Of a stretch of 64,000 nt of DNA, positions 50,442-59,151 are shown in pieces; the first letter of the stretch is position 1; every line of letters starts with the position of its first letter. A program made the position numbers and the translations under genes. The notes under the pieces were generated by a model. It did no database searches and was not told where the DNA came from. It was given only the letters and a program-made list of their open reading frames with translations. The DNA is from Haloplanus ruber. Its GTDB lineage: Archaea; Halobacteriota; Halobacteria; Halobacteriales; Haloferacaceae. The stretch lies in the NCBI RefSeq assembly GCF_024494725.1, contig NZ_JANHDK010000004.1, positions 296,118 to 360,117 of the forward strand. The letters are read 5' to 3'.

Positions 50442-51128
50442 ATGGATCGACGAAGGTATTTACAGTCGATCGCCGCAGCCGGGACTACCGCAAGCGTCGC
50501 TGGTTGCCTCGGCGTACTTACTGAATCTGGCGCTGAGGGGACAGTCCTTGGCCCGCCTGAACAGGATCTAAGTGAAGCCGCTCATCCAAGCTACGGCGAC
50601 GAGATGCCCGAGTTCACCGTCCCCGACCCGATTACGGGTGAAGATATTTCAACGACTGATTTTGAAGAGGAGCGAACCATCCTCTGGACATCGTTCTACA
50701 CGAATTGTCCGGACGGCGTTTGTCCCGCCCTCATTCTCCGACTGCGGCGGGCACAGGAAGTCGCTGTCGAGGGTGGGTACGGCGACGCCGCCGCCTTTCT
50801 CGCACACACCTTTGACCCCGAGCGTGACACGGCCGATGTCCTCCGCGAGTACGCCCGCCAGCAGGGGGTCAATCTCGACGCCGACAACTGGCACTTCCTT
50901 CGGCCGGAGAGCTACGAAGCAGGGCAGGAACTGTTGGAAGAACAGTTCGGGCTCGTCATCGAGAAGCGGCCTGCTGAGGATCTCGAGAATCTGGAGTATC
51001 AGTTCCCGCACTACGGGCTGATCCTTCTCGTGAACGAGCGTGGCATCGTCGAACGGGCGTACCCGAACGGTGCGTCGGTCGATGTCGAGATCGTCGAAAA
51101 TGATTTCCAGCAGGTGGTCACAGGATGA
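50442..51128 (+). CDS. SCO1/SenC-like lipoprotein with C-x4-C motif
   Basis: A 228-residue SCO-family thioredoxin-fold protein. An RRRYLQSIAAAG Tat motif and a VAGC lipobox (residues 19-22) anchor it outside the membrane. The copper site of SCO is normally CxxxC; here it reads NCPDGVCP (about residues 89-96), C-x4-C with one extra Gly. The FDPERDT strand and a late His region are recognisable. It should bind or reduce the CuA centre of a heme-copper oxidase or nitrous-oxide-type enzyme. The overlap with the TlpA gene (ATGA) indicates coupling. Confidence 0.82.
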   Translation: MDRRRYLQSIAAAGTTASVAGCLGVLTESGAEGTVLGPPEQDLSEAAHPSYGDEMPEFTVPDPITGEDISTTDFEEERTILWTSFYTNCPDGVCPALILRLRRAQEVAVEGGYGDAAAFLAHTFDPERDTADVLREYARQQGVNLDADNWHFLRPESYEAGQELLEEQFGLVIEKRPAEDLENLEYQFPHYGLILLVNERGIVERAYPNGASVDVEIVENDFQQVVTG

Positions 51129-51673
51129 AGCGTCGGAACCTCCTTGCTGGACTCGCTAGTGTCGGGGCAATTGGTGGCGCTGGACTCGTCGCGACCGGGA
51201 CAATCCCTGATATCTTCAGCAACGGGAACGAGACACTGGGGCCAGTCGAGCCGACGACACTCGACACGATCGAAGCGCCAGGTAGCCGCGATGGTGAGGT
51301 GACGATCCCCCCAAATAATCAAGCCACATTCGTCGACTTCTTCGGGACCTGGTGTGCGCCCTGTGTGGAACAAATGCCAGCACTCGGTGAGACCGAGGAC
51401 CGGATTGGTGATGAGGTACTATTCGTCTCGGTAACAACTGAAGATGTTGGTGGGTCGGTCAGCGAGGAAACGGTCGTTGAGTGGTGGCGTGAAAACGACG
51501 GTGATTGGTTGGTTGCTGCTGATGTAACTGCTGAACTTGCAGCGAAACTCAACGTAGGGGCCTATCCAACTGCTGTGGCGCTCGATCGGACTGGCCGGAT
51601 CCAGTGGTCTGAGTCCGGCATTCACACCGCCGACGAGCTTGTCTCAGGAATCGAAATCGCTCTCAACGCATGA
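51125..51673 (+). CDS. TlpA/ResA-like thioredoxin protein
   Basis: A 182-residue secreted or membrane-anchored thioredoxin. A short hydrophobic N-terminus (MKRRNLLAGLASVGAIGG, twin-arginine-like) precedes the thioredoxin fold with WCAPC (about residues 76-80) and a cis-Pro in AYPTAV (about 145). It would reduce disulfides in cytochrome-c- or CuA-type targets, with electrons from CcdA, encoded next with a 4-bp overlap. Confidence 0.9.
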   Translation: MKRRNLLAGLASVGAIGGAGLVATGTIPDIFSNGNETLGPVEPTTLDTIEAPGSRDGEVTIPPNNQATFVDFFGTWCAPCVEQMPALGETEDRIGDEVLFVSVTTEDVGGSVSEETVVEWWRENDGDWLVAADVTAELAAKLNVGAYPTAVALDRTGRIQWSESGIHTADELVSGIEIALNA

Positions 51674-52335
51674 TCAGCGAGACGCTTCTGACAAACGCCT
51701 CGTTCGCCCTCACAGCGGGTGTAGCAACGTTCTTTTCACCGTGTGCCTACCCCCTGCTGCCGGGCTACGTTGGCTTCTACGTGAACTCTACTGACACCGG
51801 AAGCGCCTCTATCACAGGCGCGGGGATTCGAGGAGTGGCAGCCGCGTTGGGCGTACTTGCGACGTTTGCGTTGCTGGGCGGGGCCACGGCGTGGGTCGGC
51901 CACGAGGCACTGTCAGATATCACCATTTTTGAGACACTGGTCGGCGGATTGCTCGTCATCTTCGGATTACTTGTCGCATTCGGCCGCGCTCCGTCACTGT
52001 CGTTATCACTTCCAAAGCGCCGATCAAGCGTTCTCGGCTTCGGTCTTTTTGGCGCGGGATACGCATTAGCTGGTGCCGGATGCGTCGCCCCAGTCTTCCT
52101 CGCAGTTGTAGCCCGGGCTATCACCCTCTCGACCGAAGCAGCGATGCTCGTATTAGGAGTCTATGCCGGTGTTGTCGCTGTACTAATGGCTGCAACAACC
52201 GTCGCAACCGGAGTCGGCATCATCAGTAACGCAAATCGCGTAATGGCTCATGTCGGATGGCTCAAGCGGCTCGCCGGCGTTGTGATGATCATCGCTGGGA
52301 TCGGTCAACTCTATCTGTCAGTTATCGTATACTGA
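51670..52335 (+). CDS. ccdA: CcdA/DsbD-like membrane thiol transporter
   Basis: A 221-residue protein with six membrane helices. The conserved cysteines of CcdA are present: the first in FFSPCAYPLLPGY (about residue 25) and the second in AGAGCVAPVF (about 138). It carries reducing equivalents from cytoplasmic thioredoxin across the membrane to TlpA-like proteins. It closes the operon of five genes starting at 49654. Confidence 0.92.
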   Translation: MISETLLTNASFALTAGVATFFSPCAYPLLPGYVGFYVNSTDTGSASITGAGIRGVAAALGVLATFALLGGATAWVGHEALSDITIFETLVGGLLVIFGLLVAFGRAPSLSLSLPKRRSSVLGFGLFGAGYALAGAGCVAPVFLAVVARAITLSTEAAMLVLGVYAGVVAVLMAATTVATGVGIISNANRVMAHVGWLKRLAGVVMIIAGIGQLYLSVIVY

Positions 52336-52430
52336 TGCGGCGATCGAGGTGTACAAAAAGTACGGTTCTAATAAATCTGTTATACGAATAAGCTGCAGAG
52401 CAATGCGATTACGGGTCGTTATCCGGTCGT

Positions 52431-52580
52431 ATGGCAGCGAAGACCCGCGCCGACGATCGAGACAGTTCGACCGACTTAGAATTCTATCTCCCTGCCGGGA
52501 TCACTCCATCAAGCGAAACCAGTCGGCTTGAGCGCCTCTGGGGATACCTATTCAACCACGGCATAGAACCTCCGAAATAG
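52431..52580 (+). CDS. Possible 49-residue protein
   Basis: An ATG-started frame encoding 49 residues (begins MAAKTRADDRDSSTDLEFYL, ends NHGIEPPK). Acidic composition is in keeping with a haloarchaeal protein, but there is no TATA box or ribosome-binding site that stands out. It lies in the 400-bp gap after ccdA. A second short frame (52602-52748) is even less certain. Confidence 0.35.
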   Translation: MAAKTRADDRDSSTDLEFYLPAGITPSSETSRLERLWGYLFNHGIEPPK

Positions 52581-52734
52581 CTAGTGGATACCTCGAAACC
52601 AATGCCACACAACCACCCAAACGGGGATCAGTCGGACTACACCGTCCCCGGAAGCTTGCGTCAGACGGGCAACGAGAACGTCGATCTCGTGATTGCGAAC
52701 GGCCATATACGCAAACCGCCTACCTCACGGAACG

Positions 52735-53400
52735 ATGAGCGATATTAAAGCGGTTGTGCGAATTGAGCATCCCGACGTAGTGCTCACGGAAACCGTCGCA
52801 CACGACCGAAGTTCGAACGTCAGGTCGGTGTCAGAAGCAGGAACTGACCCGACGTCGGGGAAATTCTTCTACCGTGTAGAGTCATCTGATTTCTGCCGAT
52901 TCGAAGAGGGATTACGGAACGACCACACCGTTGGCGAATTCGAACAGTTGATCGAAACTAGACACGGGAAAGCGATCTATAGCTTCGAATATACGGACGA
53001 AGCGAAGGTCTTCTCACCAGTCATCTCGACGGCGAACGGTGTCGTACTCGATATGGAGAACGACGGAGATGCTTGGCTATTCTCCATCTGGATGCCCGAA
53101 CGAACGAACCTAGCCGACCTCTGGGATACTGCACGACGGCAAGACATCGCCATCGAGTTATTACGTGTGAACGAATACGCCAGTTTAGGCTCTACCGACG
53201 CTGGATTAACCGATAGTCAACGAGAAGCACTCCTCGTTGCGTTCGAAGCGGGGTACTTCGAAGAACCACGGAACGCAACGCTCGGCGAGGTCGCCGCTGA
53301 ACTGGACATCTCTCAGCCGGCAGCCGGTGGGCTCCTTCGACGTGGAATCGAGCGACTCATCGTATCGTCCCTGATGGAGGATAGTGACCGGACCGACTGA
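52735..53400 (+). CDS. Bat-type HTH transcriptional regulator
   Basis: A 221-residue haloarchaeal regulator of the bacterio-opsin activator type. The first 150 residues form a sensor-like domain without a recognised ligand motif. The C-terminal HTH-10 domain (LTDSQREALLVAFEAGYFEEP, then LGEVAAELDISQPAAGGLLRRG, about residues 160-215) is standard. I chose the ATG at 52735; the open frame from 52693 adds an unlikely leader. It follows the ccdA operon and may control genes for the respiratory or copper module. Confidence 0.88.
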   Translation: MSDIKAVVRIEHPDVVLTETVAHDRSSNVRSVSEAGTDPTSGKFFYRVESSDFCRFEEGLRNDHTVGEFEQLIETRHGKAIYSFEYTDEAKVFSPVISTANGVVLDMENDGDAWLFSIWMPERTNLADLWDTARRQDIAIELLRVNEYASLGSTDAGLTDSQREALLVAFEAGYFEEPRNATLGEVAAELDISQPAAGGLLRRGIERLIVSSLMEDSDRTD

Positions 53401-53794
53401 GGACCGTCCATTCGCCCCCGAGTCAGTGTAGCACGGGACGACCATCACGTCCGGATGGTTGCTACTTCTGTTTGTCAGTACCTACCAGATCACGCCAGCC
53501 AGTCTCCTCCCGCTAGTGATAACCGATCTCGACATTACCGAAGCCACAGACCGGTCGGTCGACGATGCAGATGTTCCGAGTAACCTGCTGAATCTCTGTA
53601 TCCCATGCCATCGCCGCCTCGAACGGCTGCCAGTCCAAGCAGTAGTTGACTAACAAGCGAAGTCCCACGTCCAGCGCAAAAGGGTCTGCCGGCGAGCAGA
53701 GCGTCTACCTCCCGCCGCCGTGACTTCGCGACCTGTTTTTCGTGCCCCCAGAGAGGGCGAGGGCTCCTTCGAAAGCTCTCAGAGGTGACTTCCA
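53401..53794. other. Gap without a supported gene
   Basis: About 390 bp. A 64-residue frame at 53459 has no supporting signals. The last 100 bp (T5 run in CCTGTTTTTCGTGCC and a following GAGGGCTCC region) may hold the promoter of the next gene. Confidence 0.35.
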
Positions 53795-54265
53795 GTGAGT
53801 CAACAACAGAGTCCCGACAACGTCTCGGTCGACGAGATCCCGGTCGATATCGACAACACGCAATCAGGGGAGGTCGATTCCGCCGATGTCCCCGACGAAA
53901 TCGAGTCCATCACCCGTGGGCTCGCCGGTGAGCAGCCGCCGACGAATCCGCTGGTCGTGCTGAAAGCGGCCCGATGGTGGTACATTCACGGCAAGGGCGG
54001 CACGGATCCCGTCTTCCAGTGGGCCATCGAGTGGGCACGTCACCTTGCGACCGGCACGCCTAGCGACGTCGACCGGTTCGACGAGTTCCTCTTCGGTCTC
54101 CCAGCGGTACAGTCGTCCTTTGCGGTCGAACAGCTCGAAGACGCCGTCCTGCATCCAGCCAAAGATGTGTTAATGAAGTGTGGACCGGCGTTTCGAGAAC
54201 TTAGAGGAGTACCGAGCGACAGCTCGCCGAGCCAAGTGATACGCCTGCTCAACAAACCGGAGTAA
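53795..54265 (+). CDS. Uncharacterised haloarchaeal protein
   Basis: A 156-residue acidic protein with a disordered N-terminus (about residues 1-45) and a helical rest containing ARWWYIHGKGG (about 59-69) and FDEFLFGLPAV (about 95-105). It starts with GTG. I do not recognise the family. It stops 60 bp before a probable MITE, and the C-terminus could have been shortened by that insertion. Confidence 0.55.
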   Translation: MSQQQSPDNVSVDEIPVDIDNTQSGEVDSADVPDEIESITRGLAGEQPPTNPLVVLKAARWWYIHGKGGTDPVFQWAIEWARHLATGTPSDVDRFDEFLFGLPAVQSSFAVEQLEDAVLHPAKDVLMKCGPAFRELRGVPSDSSPSQVIRLLNKPE

Positions 54266-54327
54266 CCGCGATTTCGGGAGGGCCTGCATTCGGTCACACT
54301 ACTGCTCGAACCTGTAACTCTCTGAGA

Positions 54328-54589
54328 ATTTCAACAGAGCCGTTTGGTGTTAAATTGCCTGTTGGCTACGCAAAGTCCATGCAGAACTCAACAGATGCGG
54401 AGTCAATTCCCCCAATATTGCGTGCCGAGAGGGCTGCGTTCTCTTCCGTTGACCGGATTCCCTCGTTCATACCCCTTGTTTCTTGTTACGATTATATAAG
54501 ACCACGTCTCACGCTAACGTAGCCGACTAGATTCAGCAGAAAGTGTGATTTTAAGCACCGATACAGACGTAGTAGGCTCTGTTGAAATC
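54328..54589. mobile_element. MITE-like element with 14-bp inverted ends
   Basis: ATTTCAACAGAGCC at 54328-54341 and GGCTCTGTTGAAAT at 54576-54589 are perfect complements bounding a 262-bp non-coding AT-richer stretch. The ends recall those of some haloarchaeal IS elements, and a similar GTGCTTTGTTGAATCC occurs near the transposase end at 63.87 kb. The alternative is that these are facing ends of two decayed IS copies. Confidence 0.55.
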
Positions 54590-54596
54590 CTATCCT

Positions 54597-54618
54597 TCAG
54601 ACAGATTAGTGTCTGAAA
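54597..54618. terminator. 8-bp hairpin after the PPOX gene
   Basis: TTCAGACA-GATTAG-TGTCTGAA forms a perfect hairpin about 20 bp downstream of the stop of the minus-strand PPOX gene. It may terminate that transcript or belong to the adjacent MITE. Confidence 0.4.
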
Positions 54619-54639
54619 CAGCCGATTCCTGAAGGGTGC

Positions 54640-55083
54640 TTATTGGTCGTTGGGTCCGGGGGTGAATGCGTTGAACTGTCGGCCAGTGATTGAGTTCGGT
54701 GTTAAGCGATAGTAATCCATTGTGAACTCGTCGGGTGTCGTATCGGGATAGATGTTCAGCGTAGGGATGGAGGCGTTTTCTGTGATTGCTGTCGCGGCCT
54801 TGGGTTCTTCGTCTTCTGGGACCGGTTCGAGTGTTCCACTTACAATGACGCTCTTTGCTGGCTGTTCGTCGTAGACGGTGAACGTCGCTGTCTCCGTTGT
54901 TTCGAGAAAGGCCATCTTCTTACTATCTGGTTTGTAGACGAACTGGAAGTATAGTGTCTCACCGTCATAACCGAATGATTCGGGAATCGAATATGCTTCT
55001 GAGCCGTCAGTGAGAGCTAAGACACCAACCCCCGACTCACAGAGTAACGTATTATATTCTTCCTTCGATAGCTCAGTGGTCAT
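54640..55083 (-). CDS. Pyridoxamine-5'-phosphate-oxidase-like flavoprotein
   Basis: A 147-residue split-beta-barrel protein of the PPOX/nitroimidazole-resistance type. It begins with an ELSKEEYNTLLCESGVGVLAL helix-strand, then YSIPESFGYDGETLYFQF (about residues 30-48), the FMN-binding part. The typical KKMAFLE and VSGTLEPV segments follow. It probably binds FMN or F420 or heme and reduces an unknown compound. It is monocistronic. Confidence 0.85.
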   Translation of the reverse strand: MTTELSKEEYNTLLCESGVGVLALTDGSEAYSIPESFGYDGETLYFQFVYKPDSKKMAFLETTETATFTVYDEQPAKSVIVSGTLEPVPEDEEPKAATAITENASIPTLNIYPDTTPDEFTMDYYRLTPNSITGRQFNAFTPGPNDQ

Positions 55084-55144
55084 ATCGATATGTTCCTCCT
55101 ATCCGTCCAAGCATGTTTTGGCTATCGATTCGGCGATTAGTACC

Positions 55145-55369
55145 TCACTGCACCGAACTCGCAGTTGCGTATCCGAGAATTTCGCCTTCATCTGTCTCGC
55201 AAACGGACCACGGATACTTGCGGAGAGTTGTCTCACCCCGTTCAGTCATCTCTGTAGTCGTTGGTGGGTCAACTTCAAACGGAATTTGTGTCGATTCGAC
55301 GAAAGGGGCATAGATAGAACGGATGGGTGGTGCATCTTCTCGAGTAGCTAATCGGATCTGGTATTCCAT
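55145..55369 (-). pseudogene. Truncated GNAT acetyltransferase
   Basis: A 74-residue N-terminal fragment of a phosphinothricin-acetyltransferase-like GNAT protein: IRLATREDAPPIRSIYAPFV, the FEVDPPTTTEM segment and WSVCETDEGEILGYATAS. The acetyl-CoA-binding motif (R/Q-x2-G-x-G/A) and everything after it are missing. The frame stops shortly after the break. Confidence 0.78.
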
Positions 55370-55509
55370 GTCTGAGAAATCTTCCAAGCGACCCCTGTTT
55401 TCCTGTATTGATTCATATTACCGATCCTCGAAGTCACGGCCTGAACCGAAACCCACTACACACGACGATTGGTATACTCTAATCTATGCTGGCTCTGCCA
55501 GCCTCGAGT

Positions 55510-56337
55510 ATGAGATCGGCAGTCCTAGTACAACTGAGTGAGATTGGTGTCACAAGCGGCTACGGACTGGTAGTGTTTTTCCTGATTGGCCTCTTCGGCG
55601 GTGCACACTGTATTGGAATGTGCGGTCCGCTCGTTACAACCTACGCCGAGAGAATGGAAACCGATGACCGCTGGTCGGGCGCACTCACCCTCTATGAAGT
55701 GCGTCAGCACACGCTGTTCAACCTCGGCCGGACGATGAGCTACGCTCTTATCGGAGCTGTCTTCGGGACTGCCGGCGCGCTGCTCTACGGAACCATCGGC
55801 CTCGCCGGAATTCTCGGGCCAGTCCAGGGTATCGTCGGCATCTGCATCGGCGTGGCAATCCTCGGTATGGGATTTACACGGTTAGCCGGCTATCAACAAG
55901 GAGCCGTCGAAGGTGTGATTGCCGATACTGGTATCGGATCAGTATTCGCGCGAACCTACACAGTCATCTCAACGCGGATCGACCGCTGGGTCAACGGCGT
56001 CGGTATCGTTGGTCTCGGCGCGCTTCATGGATTGTTGCCGTGTATGCTTCTCTATCCCGCATTCCTGTACGCATTCGCACAGGGATCGCCTGTATATGGC
56101 CTCCTCTCGCTCGGCGCGCTCGGGCTTGGGACGATCCCCAGCGTGTTCCTCTACGGAACGGTAATCCAGTCCGTGAGCGCCCGCCAGCGACAGGTGGTCC
56201 ACTATGGACTCGGTGTGTTGTTCATCGGGCTCGGATACGTCCTGTTAGCGATGGGACTCATGCGGTTTGGCGTCATACTCCCGTTGCCCGACATCCCGTA
56301 CTATCAACCGATCGCCGGCTCGGAGGCAGTTGCGTAA
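55510..56337 (+). CDS. TauE/SafE (UreH-like) membrane protein
   Basis: A 275-residue protein with about six membrane helices and the GGAHCIGMCGP motif (about residues 29-39) that defines the UreH-like/DsbD-related branch of the TauE/SafE group. These proteins are often encoded beside CcoI-type copper ATPases, as CcoS- or DsbD-like partners in cytochrome oxidase assembly. I chose the ATG at 55510. The copper ATPase starts 1 bp after the stop, so the two are coupled. Confidence 0.85.
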   Translation: MRSAVLVQLSEIGVTSGYGLVVFFLIGLFGGAHCIGMCGPLVTTYAERMETDDRWSGALTLYEVRQHTLFNLGRTMSYALIGAVFGTAGALLYGTIGLAGILGPVQGIVGICIGVAILGMGFTRLAGYQQGAVEGVIADTGIGSVFARTYTVISTRIDRWVNGVGIVGLGALHGLLPCMLLYPAFLYAFAQGSPVYGLLSLGALGLGTIPSVFLYGTVIQSVSARQRQVVHYGLGVLFIGLGYVLLAMGLMRFGVILPLPDIPYYQPIAGSEAVA

Positions 56338-56338
56338 C

Positions 56339-58774
56339 ATGTCCACCTGCACACTCTGTGAGCTCCCTGTCGAAGACCCAATCACCGACGAGAACACCGA
56401 CAGCAAATTCTGCTGTCGGGGCTGTCTGGAGGTTGCACGCTTGGTTGACAACGGTGAGGATGTCGACCTCTCGATTGCGGCCGTCCGTGACCGTGTCGAG
56501 GCCGGGGATTCTCAACCCGATGTCCCTGAGGATGCCGAAACGGCGTATCTCTCGATCGACGGCATGCACTGTCAGACCTGCGAAGGCTTCATCGAACTCC
56601 TTGCCGAGGAAGAGGAGGGCGTTCATGAGGCGCGTGCGAGCTACGCGACTGAAATGGCGCAGGTGGTGTACGATCCAGACCGTATCGATCGCAACACGAT
56701 CGCCGCTGCACTAAGTCGACTGGGCTATCAGGCCCACGGTCCCGACGAGGAAAACGACTCGCTGCGCTCACGCGTTGAGTTCGGCAAATACCGTGCGGTG
56801 CTCGCGGCGTTACTGATGATGCCTGTGTTGATTCTCTACGTCCTATTCATCTATCCAGTGTATCTCGGCATCTACCCTGAGAGCTTCCTCTACGGGAGTA
56901 CCGTTGAGGCGATGGTGTTCGGGCCGCTAGCGGTCTGGAGCACGCTCATTGTCATCGGGCTTGGATACCCGATCTTCCGCGGTGCCTACGTGAGCTTGAA
57001 AGTCGGTCGCCCGAATATGGACGTATTGATCGCCATCGCAGTGCTCGCCGCGTATCTCTACTCGATGGCCACCTATCTCACGGGCGGACGCGACCCGTAC
57101 TTCGACGTCGCAGTGATGGTGCTCGCGATCGTCACTATCGGCAACCATCTCGAGTCACAAGTCAAACGCGCTGCGCTCGGCAATCGCGCTGACCTCACTG
57201 ATTCACGCGTTGATGAGGCCCGCCGGCTCGACAACGGCAGCGAGGCCACCGAAACCATCGAAATAGCAGAGTGTGAGCCCGGCGATCAGCTGTTAGTCAA
57301 ACCTGGCGAACGGATCCCAGTCGACGGCCAGATCGTCGACGGGACTGCCGCGATCGACGAGGCGCTCGTCACAGGCGAATCGCTCCCGCAACGCAAATCC
57401 GTCGGGGACAGCGTACTCGGCGGATCCATCCTTACTGACAGCGCGATTGTCGTCGAAGTTGGCCCAGATGCCACCAGCACGATGGATCGTCTCGTCGAAC
57501 TCCTCTGGAACGTCAAGAGTTCGGCAACGGGCGTCCAGCGTATTGTCAACCGCTTTGCAGTGCTGTTCGTCCCGCTCGTACTCGGACTCGCCGCGCTGAC
57601 TGCCGCTGGCTGGTTCGCCCTTGGCAACGACTTGAACACAGCCATACTGGTCGGTGTCTCCGTGTTAGTGGTCTCGTGTCCGTGCTCACTCGGGATCGCG
57701 ACCCCGCTTGCCCTCGCGGCGGCCACTCGCGATGCCACCGACAATCGGATGCTCGTTCTCAACGAGACGGTACTCGAACGGATCGACGACTCCTCAATCG
57801 TCGTATTCGACAAGACAGGGACACTCACAACGGGGGAAATGAAACTCGCAGACGTCGTTGGCGACACCCCCGACGAAGTGCTTGCAATGGCGGCTGCCGT
57901 TGAGCGCCGATCGAGCCACCCTATCGCCGCTGCGATCGACGACGCCGCCCCGCCAACCACACGCTCGGTATCGAGCTTCGAGCGTTCCGACCGTACCGTA
58001 TCGGCGCTCGTCGACGATACCCGCGTGATAGTTGGCCATCCCGACTCCTTCACCGACGACGAGTGGACGATCTCTGCGGATATCGAGGCCGCCGTCACGG
58101 ACGCCTACGAGTCGGGCACGCATCCCACGGCGGTCGCATGGGAAGGCGTCGTCCACGGGATCGTCACGGTCCGAGATACGCCCCGTGAGAACTGGGACCG
58201 TGTGGTTTCCGATCTCGCGGATGGGGGTCGAGAAATCGTCGTACTGACCGGCGACGACGAGCGGATGACCGAGACGTTCGCGAACCATCCAGCGATCGAT
58301 CACGTATTTGCAGGCGTGCGCCCCGAGTCCAAGGAAGCAATCGTCCAGGGACTCCGCGAGCGCGGAACAACAACGATGATCGGTGATGGGACGAACGACG
58401 CGCCCGCACTCGCCAGCGCAGACCTCGGGATTGCGGTCTCAAGCGGCACCGAACTTGCGATTGAGGCGGCCGATGCGGTGGTGCTGGACGACCGTCTCGG
58501 CGCTGTTCCCGAACTCTTCGGACTGGCGAGTGACACTCGGAGCCGAATCAAACAGAACCTCCTCTGGGCGGCTGGCTACAACGCGATCGCACTCCCACTG
58601 GCAATAGTTGGCGTAATCACGCCGTTGATCGCCGCCGTTATGATGGCTATCAGCAGTCTCATTGTCGTCTTCAACTCGAAGCGCCGCCTGCTCCCGGCGA
58701 ACGGAGATCAGGTGGCTGCGACCGCCTCCAGAGAAGGCAACGATCAACTTGGATCTCCCGCTCACTCGGAGTAA
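56339..58774 (+). CDS. Copper-translocating P1B-type ATPase (CopA/CcoI-like)
   Basis: An 811-residue heavy-metal ATPase. A Cys-rich N-terminus (CTLCELP, FCCRGCLE, about residues 4-36) as in CcoI/FixI-type pumps is followed by an HMA domain with GMHCQTCEG (about 78-86). Eight membrane helices include the CPC metal site (VSCPCSLG, about 445). The phosphorylation site DKTGTLTTG (about 492), SHPIAAA (about 528) and GDGTNDAP (about 682) are intact. It exports copper or loads it into extracellular cupro-enzymes, which fits the SCO, TlpA and CcdA genes nearby. Confidence 0.95.
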   Translation: MSTCTLCELPVEDPITDENTDSKFCCRGCLEVARLVDNGEDVDLSIAAVRDRVEAGDSQPDVPEDAETAYLSIDGMHCQTCEGFIELLAEEEEGVHEARASYATEMAQVVYDPDRIDRNTIAAALSRLGYQAHGPDEENDSLRSRVEFGKYRAVLAALLMMPVLILYVLFIYPVYLGIYPESFLYGSTVEAMVFGPLAVWSTLIVIGLGYPIFRGAYVSLKVGRPNMDVLIAIAVLAAYLYSMATYLTGGRDPYFDVAVMVLAIVTIGNHLESQVKRAALGNRADLTDSRVDEARRLDNGSEATETIEIAECEPGDQLLVKPGERIPVDGQIVDGTAAIDEALVTGESLPQRKSVGDSVLGGSILTDSAIVVEVGPDATSTMDRLVELLWNVKSSATGVQRIVNRFAVLFVPLVLGLAALTAAGWFALGNDLNTAILVGVSVLVVSCPCSLGIATPLALAAATRDATDNRMLVLNETVLERIDDSSIVVFDKTGTLTTGEMKLADVVGDTPDEVLAMAAAVERRSSHPIAAAIDDAAPPTTRSVSSFERSDRTVSALVDDTRVIVGHPDSFTDDEWTISADIEAAVTDAYESGTHPTAVAWEGVVHGIVTVRDTPRENWDRVVSDLADGGREIVVLTGDDERMTETFANHPAIDHVFAGVRPESKEAIVQGLRERGTTTMIGDGTNDAPALASADLGIAVSSGTELAIEAADAVVLDDRLGAVPELFGLASDTRSRIKQNLLWAAGYNAIALPLAIVGVITPLIAAVMMAISSLIVVFNSKRRLLPANGDQVAATASREGNDQLGSPAHSE

Positions 58775-58794
58775 ACGGTCGACCGCCAAGTTTG

Positions 58795-59125
58795 ACCTCC
58801 TCCCGCGCCTGAAGACGCGGGAATCCCACCACGGGATTCGGGCGGTCGATGCCCTTCGGTTCCAACCCGCGCTCGGAGGGAACCGGCGGCACACCGGCGG
58901 AACTCTCGTTTGTCTCCCTCGTAGGGCTGTGGCCCGGCCAATGAGGCCCCGTCGGAATCCGTGTCATTGCCGTGCGAACCACCGCTGGTTCGCCACCCCT
59001 TGTGGTTCGGGGACGGCATCTCACCAATTCCGTAGCACCCGTGGGAACGTGGGCCACGGATTTTAAACTTCCGGGAGGAGCGGGCCGAGTGTCGCTCAAC
59101 CTCCGCCTGAAGACGGAGGTATGCG
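58795..59125. mobile_element. IS200/IS605-like palindrome-bounded non-coding element
   Basis: Two 7-bp-stem hairpins with the identical 8-nt loop CCTGAAGA (58801-58822 and 59099-59120) bound a GC-rich, highly structured region of about 330 bp. No intact TnpA or TnpB is present. Internal complementary segments (GGTTCC/GGAACC, GAACCAC/GTGGTTC) would fold into an RNA like the omega RNA made from the right end of such elements. It lies between the copper ATPase and deoxyhypusine synthase. Confidence 0.55.
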
Positions 59126-59151
59126 CTTGAATCTCTATCAGCAGATCACGC

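Noticed and set aside
52602..52748. 48-codon frame overlapping the bat-type regulator start
   Set aside because: No supporting signals; it overlaps a well-supported start.
53459..53653. 64-codon frame after the bat-type regulator
   Set aside because: No TATA box, no recognised family and weak coding character.
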